Both the position numbers and the translations under genes were made by a program. A stretch of 15,756 nucleotides of DNA from Lachnospiraceae bacterium UBA1760. Its GTDB lineage: Bacteria > Bacillota > Clostridia > Lachnospirales > Lachnospiraceae. Every line of letters starts with the position of its first letter. Within the stretch, counting starts at the first letter, position 1. The DNA lies in the NCBI GenBank assembly GCA_002314775.1, contig DCHE01000057.1, positions 23,706 to 39,461 of the forward strand, written 5' to 3'. The notes under the pieces were generated by a model. That model had not been told where the DNA came from. It saw nothing but the letters and a program-made list of their open reading frames with translations, and searched no databases. Shown in pieces: positions 6,715 to 13,723 of this stretch.

Positions 6715-9266
6715 CGGACAAAGAAAATACCATAAAACTTTCTGGCGGCGACTCATACGTTACAGAAAATCCGTCAGACTGCTACAGGGTAATAAGTGGA
6801 ACAGTTATAGTGTATATCGCACCGATTAAGGACAGGGAGACTCAGAGAAGAAGCTACCTCTGCGAGATGAATGAGGGCGAGACGATACCCGCATTTTACT
6901 ACAGGGATATGGATTACGAAAGCTTTTGCTTTGTACTTGCAGCCATGGAGGAGGCAGAGCTTGAGGTTATGAAGGATTCCTCAACCAAGCCACTCAAAAA
7001 GAAGTTCCTTCTAAAGGCCGAGGTTACGGGCTACGAGCAGGATGGCTTTGAGGATTCTCTCGTCAACAGATACAGAATGAACCTTGTAAAAGAGGACGGA
7101 TATATACTAAGAACCAGCAAGGAGAAGGAGAAGGTAAAGGACGATATCGACGGCCTTATCAGCTCAGTCATAGATAAGGAGGACTCTCCCAGGCAAGGTG
7201 AAAAGGTTACGGGGCTTTACCAGGTAATGTCAGTTCTCTGCAAAAAAGCCGGAATAAAAATCGCAGACTACAGTAAGGTGAAGGCCTGCTGTGGCAGGGA
7301 ACTAAGCGTGGAGGATATTGCAAGAGTCTCACATTTTCCCTACAGAAGGCTGACACTAGAAAATAACTGGTACAAAAAAGAACTGGGCTATATGCTTGTA
7401 TATCTTGGAAAGGAAGCAGAGCCTGCGGCACTTATCCCACGCGGACGAAGGGGCTACTATATTATCAGAGAGGGAAAAAAGCCAGAAAAACTCACAAAGG
7501 ATGTGGCAGCAGAATGCCTGCCTGAGGCATACGTAATATATAGACCATTTCCATCTGGGGGCGTGGACAGGAAAGCTCTCACAGAGTTTGTAATAAAGAG
7601 CATACAGAAAAGAGATATAATTGCAGCAGCGGTACTCACGGTAATCTCAAGCCTTATCGGACTTCTGATACCAACCCTGAATCAGAGGCTATACGACCAG
7701 TATATCCCAGAGGGGGATAAGAGCCTGATTCTTAAGGTAGGCGTTTTGATTATCGCATTTATGCTTGGAAATATATGCTTTTCAGTGATTAAAAGCCTAT
7801 GCACCTTCAGACTGTTTAACAGAGTGAAGTACGAGGTCCAGGCGGCCATGTTTTACAGAGTGTTTGAGCTGCCTCAGGATTTCTTAAATAAATACGAGAG
7901 CGCAGACCTCGGAGAGCGAATTATGGAGCTTGGACTAATCGCAGAGAGAGTAGTAAACCTTGCTGTGACACTCTCCTTCAGTGCAGTTATGATGCTATTT
8001 TATCTTGTAAGAATGCTCACCTACTCAGTGAAGCTGACCGTAATCTCCCTGATTGTCGAGATAATCATGGCAGTGCTCATTTGCATCCTTGCAGGGCGCA
8101 GAGCGAAAAATCAGGCAGAGATATCAAGGCTCAGAGGAAGAAGCCAGTCAGTTATGTTCCAGCTCATTTCCGGAATCGATAAGATAAGAGTATCCGGCAT
8201 TGAGGACAGAGCGCTTTACGAGTATATGAAGCCATTTACCAGGGAACAGGAGCTAAGTAGAGAAAATACCATTCTAGACAGGAAAACAACACTCCTATCC
8301 ATGGCAGGAGGAAATCTTGTCACCCTCCTTATGTATCTTATAACCTACAATCAGACAGAAATCTCCATGGGTCAGTATGTGGCATTTGCCTCGGCCTTCG
8401 GAGTAGTTGCGGGAGGTATAAACGAAGTCGCAAATGGAATAGTGAGCATGAAGCTTATTAAACCAGTGTACGAGAGGGTTCGAGAGATAATCGAGGAGCC
8501 GCCAGAGATAAATGAAGCAAAAAAGCTGCCGCAGGAAATCACGGGAGATATAAAAATCGACCATGTAACATTTTCCTATGGAGAGAACCTTCCAAGGATA
8601 ATGGACGACCTCTCACTGCACATTAAATCAGGCGAATATGTCGGAATCGTTGGAACCTCAGGCTGTGGAAAGTCGACACTTCTTAAGCTTCTCCTCGGCT
8701 TCATAAAGCCAAACCAGGGAAGTATTTACTATGACAACCAGGATATGACGAGTCTTGACATAAGGGAGCTAAGAAAGAAGTTTGGAGTAGTTCTACAAAA
8801 GGGCGAGCTAATTACAGGAACCATCCTTGAAAATATTACACTCACAGCTAAAAGTGCGGACATAAATGATGTGATTCAGGTGGTGCAGGCGGTTGGCCTT
8901 GCCGAGGATATCGCGAGAATGCCTATGAATCTGAACACTGTTGTGAGCGAAAACAGCAGCACCATTTCAGGAGGACAAAAGCAGAGAATATTAATCGCAA
9001 GAGCTCTGATGAACAATCCGAGGATATTACTATTTGACGAGGCAACCAGTGCCCTCGACAATGTAACCCAGCATATGGTGGGCGAAGTATTAGATGCCAT
9101 GGGAGCAACAAGAATAGTAATCGCCCACAGACTTAGCACAATAAAAAGCTGCGATAGAATAATCGTGCTCGATAAGGGAAAAATTGCAGAAGAGGGAAGC
9201 TACGAAGAACTCATGAAAAAGCAGGGAATGTTCTTTAAGCTTGCCTCGAGACAGATTTTTCTATAG
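6711..9266 (+). CDS. ABC exporter permease/ATPase with extra N-terminal domain (NHLM/NHLP-type partner)
   Basis: 851 residues, SD AGGAGG at 6699-6704, coupled by ATGA to the C39 exporter. The first ~290 residues are a soluble region whose beginning (SGGDSYVTENPSDCYRVISGTVIVYIAP) has the cupin/cyclic-nucleotide-binding-like beta pattern seen in NHLM permease subunits. No peptidase motif is present. A six-helix membrane domain lies about 300-560, then the ATPase: Walker A GTSGCGKS 648-655, signature ISGGQKQRILIARAL (canonical), Walker B ILLFDEATSALD and switch VIAHRLSTI. It most likely forms a heterodimer with the preceding protein, which supplies the protease. The family role in exporting leader-bearing peptides is established for NHLM clusters; the substrate here is inferred. 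Confidence 0.92.
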   Translation: MTDKENTIKLSGGDSYVTENPSDCYRVISGTVIVYIAPIKDRETQRRSYLCEMNEGETIPAFYYRDMDYESFCFVLAAMEEAELEVMKDSSTKPLKKKFLLKAEVTGYEQDGFEDSLVNRYRMNLVKEDGYILRTSKEKEKVKDDIDGLISSVIDKEDSPRQGEKVTGLYQVMSVLCKKAGIKIADYSKVKACCGRELSVEDIARVSHFPYRRLTLENNWYKKELGYMLVYLGKEAEPAALIPRGRRGYYIIREGKKPEKLTKDVAAECLPEAYVIYRPFPSGGVDRKALTEFVIKSIQKRDIIAAAVLTVISSLIGLLIPTLNQRLYDQYIPEGDKSLILKVGVLIIAFMLGNICFSVIKSLCTFRLFNRVKYEVQAAMFYRVFELPQDFLNKYESADLGERIMELGLIAERVVNLAVTLSFSAVMMLFYLVRMLTYSVKLTVISLIVEIIMAVLICILAGRRAKNQAEISRLRGRSQSVMFQLISGIDKIRVSGIEDRALYEYMKPFTREQELSRENTILDRKTTLLSMAGGNLVTLLMYLITYNQTEISMGQYVAFASAFGVVAGGINEVANGIVSMKLIKPVYERVREIIEEPPEINEAKKLPQEITGDIKIDHVTFSYGENLPRIMDDLSLHIKSGEYVGIVGTSGCGKSTLLKLLLGFIKPNQGSIYYDNQDMTSLDIRELRKKFGVVLQKGELITGTILENITLTAKSADINDVIQVVQAVGLAEDIARMPMNLNTVVSENSSTISGGQKQRILIARALMNNPRILLFDEATSALDNVTQHMVGEVLDAMGATRIVIAHRLSTIKSCDRIIVLDKGKIAEEGSYEELMKKQGMFFKLASRQIFL

Positions 9267-9339
9267 AAAAATCGTCACACACAAATATTTTTCTATAGAA
9301 AAATCGTCGCGCATAAATATTTTTCTATAGAAAAATATT
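9254..9339. repeat. Three phased palindromes (operator-like array)
   Basis: The core TTTTTCTATAGAAAAA, a perfect 16-bp palindrome, occurs at 9256-9271, 9288-9303 and 9320-9335, a period of exactly 32 bp (about three helical turns). With flanks the palindromes extend to 20, 18 and 24 bp. The DNA between copies 1-2 and 2-3 is also alike (three differences in 14 positions), so it is a 32-bp direct repeat with a palindromic heart. The first copy contains the stop codon of the ABC gene. The third touches the -35 box at 9338. It suits a dimeric repressor or activator binding side by side. No GC stem or U-tract, so it is unlikely to be a terminator. Confidence 0.9.
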
Positions 9340-9365
9340 GACTAGCCGGTATCATCGTATATAAT
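9338..9365 (+). promoter_or_regulatory. Housekeeping-sigma promoter of the AAA+ ATPase gene
   Basis: TTGACT at 9338-9343 and TATAAT at 9360-9365 are separated by 16 bp, close to the sigma-A consensus. Transcription would begin near 9372. The -35 box overlaps the end of the third palindrome, so a bound dimer would directly affect polymerase. Confidence 0.75.
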
Positions 9366-9368
9366 TAA

Positions 9369-9418
9369 GTAGGAGAAGTCATCGTGACGCAGTCATGATT
9401 CAAAGTGGCTTCTCCTAC
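9369..9418 (+). promoter_or_regulatory. 5'-leader hairpin
   Basis: GTAGGAGAAG (9369-9378) pairs perfectly with CTTCTCCTAC (9409-9418). An inner stem of eight pairs, one of them G-U, joins 9381-9388 with 9392-9399 around a GCA loop. Nine unpaired bases lie on the 3' side. The structure begins at about the predicted transcription start, so it would cap the mRNA 5' end. It contains the ATG 9395 and an SD-like AGGAG that would be hidden, which argues against starting translation there. Confidence 0.65.
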
Positions 9419-9445
9419 CTACATATAATGGAGGAGGTGCTTGTC

Positions 9446-10774
9446 GTGCTAAAGAGAAAGATTTTAGACAGACTCCTGGAGTGGAAGGAAAAACCAAATA
9501 GAAAGAGTCTGATAATAAGTGGTGCCAGACAGATTGGCAAAACCTTCAGTGTCAGGGAGTTTGGAAGGGAACACTACGAGTCATTTGTAGAGATAAATTT
9601 TATAGAGAATCCTGAGATGAAACAGGTTTTTGAGGGTGCACTTAGTGTAGATTCCCTGATTTTGAAGCTTTCTATGTATATAGAGGATAAAAGGCTTATT
9701 CCGGGAAAGACACTAATCCTTCTTGATGAGATACAGGAATGCGAGAATGCAATAGCCTCGCTCAAGTTTTGGAATGATGATGACAGATATGATGTGATTG
9801 CCACTGGATCAGCGCTTGGCCTAAGCTACAGAGGAAGTGCTTCATATCCCGTTGGCAATGTTGAATATTTGAATATGTATTCACTCGATTTCGAGGAGTT
9901 TGTATGGGCAAATGGAATATCCGAGGAGGTAATTGCCAAGCTAAAAGAATATTATGAGAAGAGAGAAAGAGTTCCAGAAGCAATCCATAACAGAATGTCA
10001 GAACTTATGAAGTATTATATGGTTATTGGAGGAATGCCGGATGTAGTAAATGCATTTGTAAGTACCAAAAACATAGCAACTGCTGATGAAGTTCAGAGAA
10101 GGCTGTACAAGGACTACATTATGGATATCGCACATTATGCCAAGCCAGATATAAAAATCAAGGCAGAAAAATGTTACCGAACAATTCAGGCACAGCTTGC
10201 AAAGGAAAATCATAAGTTCCAGTATGGCGCAGTTGAACATAAAGCAACTGCAAATAAGTTTGGAAATAGCATTGACTGGCTGAAAAATGCATATTTTGTA
10301 AAAGAAGTGACCAATATTTCACGAATTGCCTATCCACTTGATACATATAAGGATGAAGGGAATTTCAGACTGTATTCAACAGATATTGGCATATTTATGG
10401 CGGGGTATGATTTCAATCTGAAACGAGTGCTGCTTGGAGAAAAAGAACTAGAGAATAAGTCGACAGATTTATTAATCGGAACTGCAAAAGGAGGCATTTA
10501 CGAGGCCTTAGCGGCAGATATGCTCATAAAGAAGGATATAGAAAATATATATTTCCTTAAAGATCCGAAAAGTACAATGGAGATAGAATTTATTATAAAT
10601 GGCAGGGATGGAATTTTGCCAATTGAGATAAAGGCTGGAAGAAAGAAAGCAAATTCGTTATCGGGAATCTTGGAAAATGAAATCATTCCATACGGAATCA
10701 AGTTTTCGTCGCAAAATATCGGTGTGGCAGGAAAAAAACACACAATGCCACTATATATGATGATGTTTTTATGA
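9446..10774 (+). CDS. AAA+ ATPase, DUF4143 family
   Basis: 442 residues from GTG 9446. I chose this start because GGAGGAGG at 9430-9437 is spaced 8 nt and the protein then begins MLKRKILDRLLEWKEK, the usual family start. The longer reading from 9395 starts inside the leader hairpin. Walker A GARQIGKT is at 26-33 and Walker B LILLDEIQE has D94/E95. A sensor-like stretch, IATGSALGLS, follows. The C-terminal part has EIEFIINGRDGILPIEIKAG, which resembles the PD-(D/E)xK-like end of DUF4143 proteins, with Glu where Asp is common. Members are widespread in anaerobes and poorly understood. Links to toxin-antitoxin or mobile functions are guesses. It has its own promoter and stands alone. Confidence 0.9.
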   Translation: MLKRKILDRLLEWKEKPNRKSLIISGARQIGKTFSVREFGREHYESFVEINFIENPEMKQVFEGALSVDSLILKLSMYIEDKRLIPGKTLILLDEIQECENAIASLKFWNDDDRYDVIATGSALGLSYRGSASYPVGNVEYLNMYSLDFEEFVWANGISEEVIAKLKEYYEKRERVPEAIHNRMSELMKYYMVIGGMPDVVNAFVSTKNIATADEVQRRLYKDYIMDIAHYAKPDIKIKAEKCYRTIQAQLAKENHKFQYGAVEHKATANKFGNSIDWLKNAYFVKEVTNISRIAYPLDTYKDEGNFRLYSTDIGIFMAGYDFNLKRVLLGEKELENKSTDLLIGTAKGGIYEALAADMLIKKDIENIYFLKDPKSTMEIEFIINGRDGILPIEIKAGRKKANSLSGILENEIIPYGIKFSSQNIGVAGKKHTMPLYMMMFL

Positions 10775-10876
10775 GAAAAAAGCCAAGAAAAATACGAATA
10801 AAAACTTGAAAAGAGCGAGGTATTTACGAGCCTTAATCAGATGAAATGAAGCCTTATATATGAGATTGGAGGAAGA

Positions 10877-11437
10877 ATGAAATTCATAGGAATAGAGAAA
10901 AAAGAAGCGGGAAAATTCATCACAAGATATGATGTAAAGTATGAGACAGTAGATGGAAAAATCAAGAATTACGAGATGATAAGCAGAATACCAGACATTG
11001 ACAGCTTCGAGAAGCTGCACGGAAAAAAGGCAGACGCAGTAGTAATAATAGCAACTGACGAGACCGGAGAGAAAATACTTATCGACAGAGAATTCAGACT
11101 CGCACCAGGAGAGTGGGTATATAACTTCCCAGCAGGATTAATTGACCCGGGCGAGACACCAGAGGAGTCAGCAGTGAGAGAGCTTCGCGAGGAGACAGGC
11201 CTTTTACTTTACGAAATCACAGACTTCATAAACACCAGCTACAGCGCAGTGGGCTTTTCAAATGAGACAAATGTCTGCGTGGTCGGAAAGGCGAGAGGAG
11301 AGTTTAAGGAAAGCACCTCGACAGTCGAGGAGATAGAGCCAGGCTGGTACACAAAGAAAGAAGTGCTCGAACTACTGAAAACCGAAAAGTTCGCAGCCAG
11401 AACTCAGGCCTTCTGCTACAATTGGGCGAGAATGTAA
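10877..11437 (+). CDS. Nudix hydrolase, ADP-ribose pyrophosphatase-like
   Basis: 186 residues with SD GGAGG at 10868-10872. The Nudix box is complete at 87-109: G87, E93, R101-E102-L103, E105-E106, G108-L109, the magnesium-binding helix that cleaves nucleoside diphosphates linked to another group. The beta strands before it (ADAVVIIATDETGEKILIDREFR, 52-74) and the ~186-residue length fit the NudF/ADP-ribose pyrophosphatase group. Substrate is predicted from family resemblance only. No close partner: about 100 bp separate it from the AAA+ gene and 175 bp from the probable start of the atp operon. Confidence 0.88.
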   Translation: MKFIGIEKKEAGKFITRYDVKYETVDGKIKNYEMISRIPDIDSFEKLHGKKADAVVIIATDETGEKILIDREFRLAPGEWVYNFPAGLIDPGETPEESAVRELREETGLLLYEITDFINTSYSAVGFSNETNVCVVGKARGEFKESTSTVEEIEPGWYTKKEVLELLKTEKFAARTQAFCYNWARM

Positions 11438-11451
11438 AAAAGCAAGTAGTC

Positions 11452-11497
11452 ATTCTACTGCAACCAGGCAAGAATGTAGCAGACACGCAGTAGGAAT
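11452..11497 (+). other. Imperfect hairpin after the Nudix gene
   Basis: ATTCTACTGC (11452-11461) pairs with GCAGTAGGAAT (11487-11497) with one bulged base. The loop has 25 nt. A smaller competing hairpin, AGTAG/CTACT, overlaps the left arm. No U-run follows, so it would be a poor intrinsic terminator, though it could slow readthrough into the atp operon. Confidence 0.3.
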
Positions 11498-11553
11498 ATA
11501 TTGAATACGTTGAAATATGGACACATTTTCCAACAATATAAACTATATTTTAA

Positions 11554-11582
11554 TTGAAATATCCCCCTTATTCCGATATAAT
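11554..11582 (+). promoter_or_regulatory. Promoter of the atp operon
   Basis: TTGAAA at 11554-11559 and TATAAT at 11577-11582 have the ideal 17-bp spacer, so transcription should start near 11589. This lies inside the longest ORF reading (ATG 11517), which supports the downstream TTG 11613 as the real first start. Eleven bases in the spacer are the reverse complement of the SD region downstream. Confidence 0.75.
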
Positions 11583-11607
11583 AAAAAGGATTGGTTTAAG
11601 GGGGATA
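11560..11607 (+). promoter_or_regulatory. Inverted repeat pairing the promoter spacer with the first atp SD
   Basis: TATCCCCCTTA (11560-11570) is the exact reverse complement of TAAGGGGGATA (11597-11607), which contains the AGGGGG ribosome-binding site. In a transcript beginning upstream the two arms would form an 11-bp stem closing the SD. A transcript from the local promoter (start about 11589) lacks the left arm, so its SD stays open. Confidence 0.6.
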
Positions 11608-11612
11608 ATTCT

Positions 11613-11909
11613 TTGGGTAGTCATAAAAAGAATCATTACGAAGCACTGTCAAAGCTTGTACTTATAACACAGGTTGGTATATCGATGATGACACCGATTT
11701 TTCTTTGCCTAATTCTTGGCTACTACATCGACAGATACTTCGGAACCCACACCATAATATTTTTAATTATACTCGGCGTTGGAGCTGGCTTTAGAACAGC
11801 CTACAATGTGCTGAGAAAAGAATTAGAGGAAGCAAAGAAGCCTGATGAAGAAGATAGAGAATGGGTTAAAAAAGCTTTTGGAAATCCTGATGAGAGTGAG
11901 AAGAGATGA
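11613..11909 (+). CDS. atpZ: AtpZ/AtpI-family small membrane protein of the ATP synthase operon
   Basis: 98 residues from TTG 11613, spaced 8 nt from AGGGGG at 11599-11604. The longer ATG reading at 11517 has no SD and would place the promoter inside the gene. Two membrane helices with a short loop, VGISMMTPIFLCLILGYYID and TIIFLIILGVGAGFRTAYNVL, followed by a charged tail, match the AtpZ-like family found first in many Firmicutes atp operons. Family members are thought to help assembly of the c ring or ion supply. It overlaps the next gene slightly. The symbol is a family-level call. Confidence 0.75.
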   Translation: MGSHKKNHYEALSKLVLITQVGISMMTPIFLCLILGYYIDRYFGTHTIIFLIILGVGAGFRTAYNVLRKELEEAKKPDEEDREWVKKAFGNPDESEKR

Positions 11910-12330
11910 GAAATCCGGAGAAACACTCGGAGAACTCTTGCTCGGAATAATACTATACGCAGTGGTAGTCCTTGTAATTGGCGTGATAATACTGCCAGGA
12001 AGACTCTTCTATGCACTAGGCTTTGCAGGCGGAACAGTGGCAGCAATATTCATCGTAATCAATATGTACGACGGACTAAATGAAGCCCTCACCATGAGAG
12101 GAGCGGACTCAGCAAAGTACGTAATGAGAAAGAGCGTGATGCGACTACTCATCGCCATGTTCGTAATGATGGCAGCAGTCATAATCGACAAATACTGCTT
12201 CGTAGGAGCCTGCCTGTCACTAATATCAATCAAGATATCGGCAGCCTTTAACAGAGTAATCCACAGAAAGCTAACCATAAGCATAAACCCTGAGCCTTCA
12301 CCAGAAGAAAGCCAGTCAGACGATTGTTAA
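11890..12330 (+). CDS. atpI: ATP synthase subunit I-like membrane protein
   Basis: 146 residues with about four hydrophobic helices (LLLGIILYAVVVLVIGVIIL, ALGFAGGTVAAIFIVINMY, VMRLLIAMFVMMAAVIID, FVGACLSLISIKISAAFN). Size, position before atpB and topology fit AtpI, an assembly helper for the c ring. The start is uncertain: ATG 11890 overlaps the previous gene by 20 nt with a weak GGA upstream; an earlier ATG at 11845 and a GTG at 11896 are in the same frame. Sequence identity to known AtpI is low by eye, so the name rests on context. Confidence 0.7.
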   Translation: MRVRRDEKSGETLGELLLGIILYAVVVLVIGVIILPGRLFYALGFAGGTVAAIFIVINMYDGLNEALTMRGADSAKYVMRKSVMRLLIAMFVMMAAVIIDKYCFVGACLSLISIKISAAFNRVIHRKLTISINPEPSPEESQSDDC

Positions 12331-12334
12331 TGAG

Positions 12335-12381
12335 ATTGTTATAAAACAATTAAGATAAAGAAAGGTGATTAAATCACTTTC
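12335..12381 (+). other. Two small AT-rich hairpins after atpI
   Basis: ATTGTT/AACAAT (12335-12340 with 12345-12350) and GTGAT/ATCAC (12365-12369 with 12373-12377), the latter extended by GAAA/TTTC around one bulged G, can fold just after the atpI stop. Neither has a following U-tract. They may protect or punctuate the transcript. Confidence 0.3.
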
Positions 12382-12442
12382 TATATAATGGTTTATCCAT
12401 AAAAAATTAGTTAATTAAGAAACTAAACCCAGTAAACTAAAT

Positions 12443-12607
12443 ATTGCTTGGATTGTATATATACTAAAGCAGGTACTCTGAGGCGGCCGGCACTTAGTGA
12501 GCGCCTCAGCCTAAATACTGCGAAAACCAAAAAGCGCGAACTTAGTACCGCTGCCAGCCGAAGGTAGCGCAAGCGTGCCTGCGTAGTATATATACAATTC
12601 GAGCAAT
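12443..12607. repeat. 165-nt long inverted-repeat element between atpI and atpB
   Basis: Bases 12443-12476 pair with 12575-12607. The centre of the arms, ATTGTATATATACTA with its complement, is a perfect 15-bp match. Outside it are 9 more pairs including two G-U, and inside, after a 2x1 internal loop, 8 more. The interior is GC-rich and self-structured: CTGAGGCG/CGCCTCAG (12478-12485 with 12502-12509) and CGCTGCC/GGTAGCG (12549-12555 with 12563-12569). ACTTAGT occurs twice inside. It could be a small non-autonomous mobile element (MITE-like) or a structured RNA in the atp mRNA. I see no clear target-site duplication and no coding potential. The rest of 12331-12680 is AT-rich with ACTA repeats near 12630-12646. 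Confidence 0.75.
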
Positions 12608-12656
12608 CAACACAACCTACCGGTTTAGCACCAACTAACTAACTAAACATCACTAT

Positions 12657-12690
12657 AGGAAGGAGGATGGAAAAATCAACATGGGAATAA
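12657..12690 (+). promoter_or_regulatory. Unusual atpB ribosome-binding region with a mini-ORF
   Basis: The strong SD AGGAAGGAGG (12657-12666) ends 14 nt before the atpB ATG at 12681, longer than usual. An out-of-frame ATG at 12667 abuts the SD and opens a 7-codon frame (MEKSTWE) ending with TAA at 12688-12690, overlapping the atpB start. Confidence 0.5.
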
Positions 12691-13409
12691 ACACACCAAT
12701 TGTACCTGTGAGCATGGATGCAGACTTTTATATACATGAATTGTATCCGATAAACTTTTTCGGACACACAGTCTACATCACAACAACTCATGTGTGCACT
12801 GTTATAATAATGCTGGTGATTATGGCATTTACACTTGTCGCAAGAGGAAGTGTGAATAAGTCCATAAAGCAGGGCAGGATGACGGTACTTGCGACTATCT
12901 GCGAGATGGGCGTATCGATGTTAATCAGCTTTGTTGAGGGCGTCATGGGAAAGCAGATGGCGAAGAAGTTTATTACGTATATCGGAGCACTTTTTCTGTA
13001 TATATTTGTATGTAATACCTCGGGACTGTTTGGACTCAGACCACCAACAGCGGACTTTGGCACAACATTTTGTCTGGCACTGATTACATTTGTTATGATC
13101 CAGTATGCAAATATCAGATATAACAAGTGGGGCGCATTCACAGAGTTATTCAAGCCAATATTCCTGTTTTTCCCTATGAATCTCGTAGGAGAATTCTCGA
13201 CACCAGTATCGATGTCACTCCGTCTATTCGGTAACGTTGTAGCTGGTACAGTACTTCTTGCACTTTACTACGGAATGCTTCCATTCTTTGCAAAGCTTGG
13301 AATTCCAGCATTCTTGCATTTTTACTTTGATTTGTTCTCAGGAGCAATTCAGACCTATGTATTCTGTATATTAACAGTAACATTTGTAAAGAATAAGCGA
13401 TCAGCTTAA
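12681..13409 (+). CDS. atpB: F-type ATP synthase subunit a
   Basis: 242 residues, about the usual length. Multi-span membrane protein forming the ion half-channels beside the c ring. The fourth-helix motif NLVGEFSTPVSMSLRLFGNVVAGT carries the essential arginine at R181, and the last helix has the conserved Gln (GAIQTYVF). It starts the structural genes of the complex, order a-c-b-delta-alpha as in Firmicutes. The SD lies 14 nt away from the start, and no better in-frame start is seen. Confidence 0.97.
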   Translation: MGINTPIVPVSMDADFYIHELYPINFFGHTVYITTTHVCTVIIMLVIMAFTLVARGSVNKSIKQGRMTVLATICEMGVSMLISFVEGVMGKQMAKKFITYIGALFLYIFVCNTSGLFGLRPPTADFGTTFCLALITFVMIQYANIRYNKWGAFTELFKPIFLFFPMNLVGEFSTPVSMSLRLFGNVVAGTVLLALYYGMLPFFAKLGIPAFLHFYFDLFSGAIQTYVFCILTVTFVKNKRSA

Positions 13410-13436
13410 AAAATAAATAAATTGGAGGAACGAAAA

Positions 13437-13691
13437 ATGAATATTAACATTGAAGGATTAGTATCTGCTTTCTCAGCACTTGGTGCAGGTATCGCAGTAT
13501 GTTCAGGTATCGGTACTGGTATTGGACAGGGAAATGCAGCAGGTCACGCAGCAGCAGCAGTAGGACGTAACCCAGGTGCAAAGGGAGATATCATGTCAAC
13601 AATGATCGTTGGACAGGCCGTTGCAGAGACAACAGGTCTTTACGGTCTCGTAGTTGCATTACTTCTTATGTTCGTTAAGCCTTTTAACTAG
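13437..13691 (+). CDS. atpE: F-type ATP synthase subunit c, predicted sodium type
   Basis: 84 residues from ATG 13437, SD GGAGGAA at 13424-13430 with 6-nt spacing; a TTG at 13422 lies inside the SD and is rejected. Two membrane helices joined by the polar loop GRNPGAKGD. The ion site has Q31 in helix 1 and V62, E64, T65, T66 and Y69 in helix 2, the set that binds Na+ in Ilyobacter tartaricus c subunits (there Gln, Val, Glu-Ser-Thr, Tyr), with Thr replacing Ser. This predicts Na+ coupling. Confidence 0.96.
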   Translation: MNINIEGLVSAFSALGAGIAVCSGIGTGIGQGNAAGHAAAAVGRNPGAKGDIMSTMIVGQAVAETTGLYGLVVALLLMFVKPFN

Positions 13692-13723
13692 GTTTTAGAA
13701 CTGAAAGGGTAAATGGTGAGAAG

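Noticed and set aside
9254..9272. Intrinsic terminator for the exporter operon
   Set aside because: The stem TTTTTC/GAAAAA has one GC pair and no following U-tract; the three phased copies fit binding sites better.
9254..9339. Possible CRISPR array
   Set aside because: The repeats are 18-bp palindromes, and the 14-bp spacers between them are nearly identical to each other; no cas genes are nearby.
10877..11437. Nudix enzyme as a partner of the TIR protein (ADP-ribose handling)
   Set aside because: NADase-type TIRs can release ADP-ribose-related products, but the gene is about 10 kb away with its own surroundings and an unrelated gene between; the link is only suggestive.
11517..11612. N-terminal extension of the first atp gene from ATG 11517
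   Set aside because: No SD, an AT-rich composition, and the segment contains a near-perfect promoter; TTG 11613 has a good SD.
12384..12389. TATAAT as a second promoter upstream of atpB
   Set aside because: No -35-like hexamer at 16-18 bp; the region is AT-rich and such matches arise by chance.
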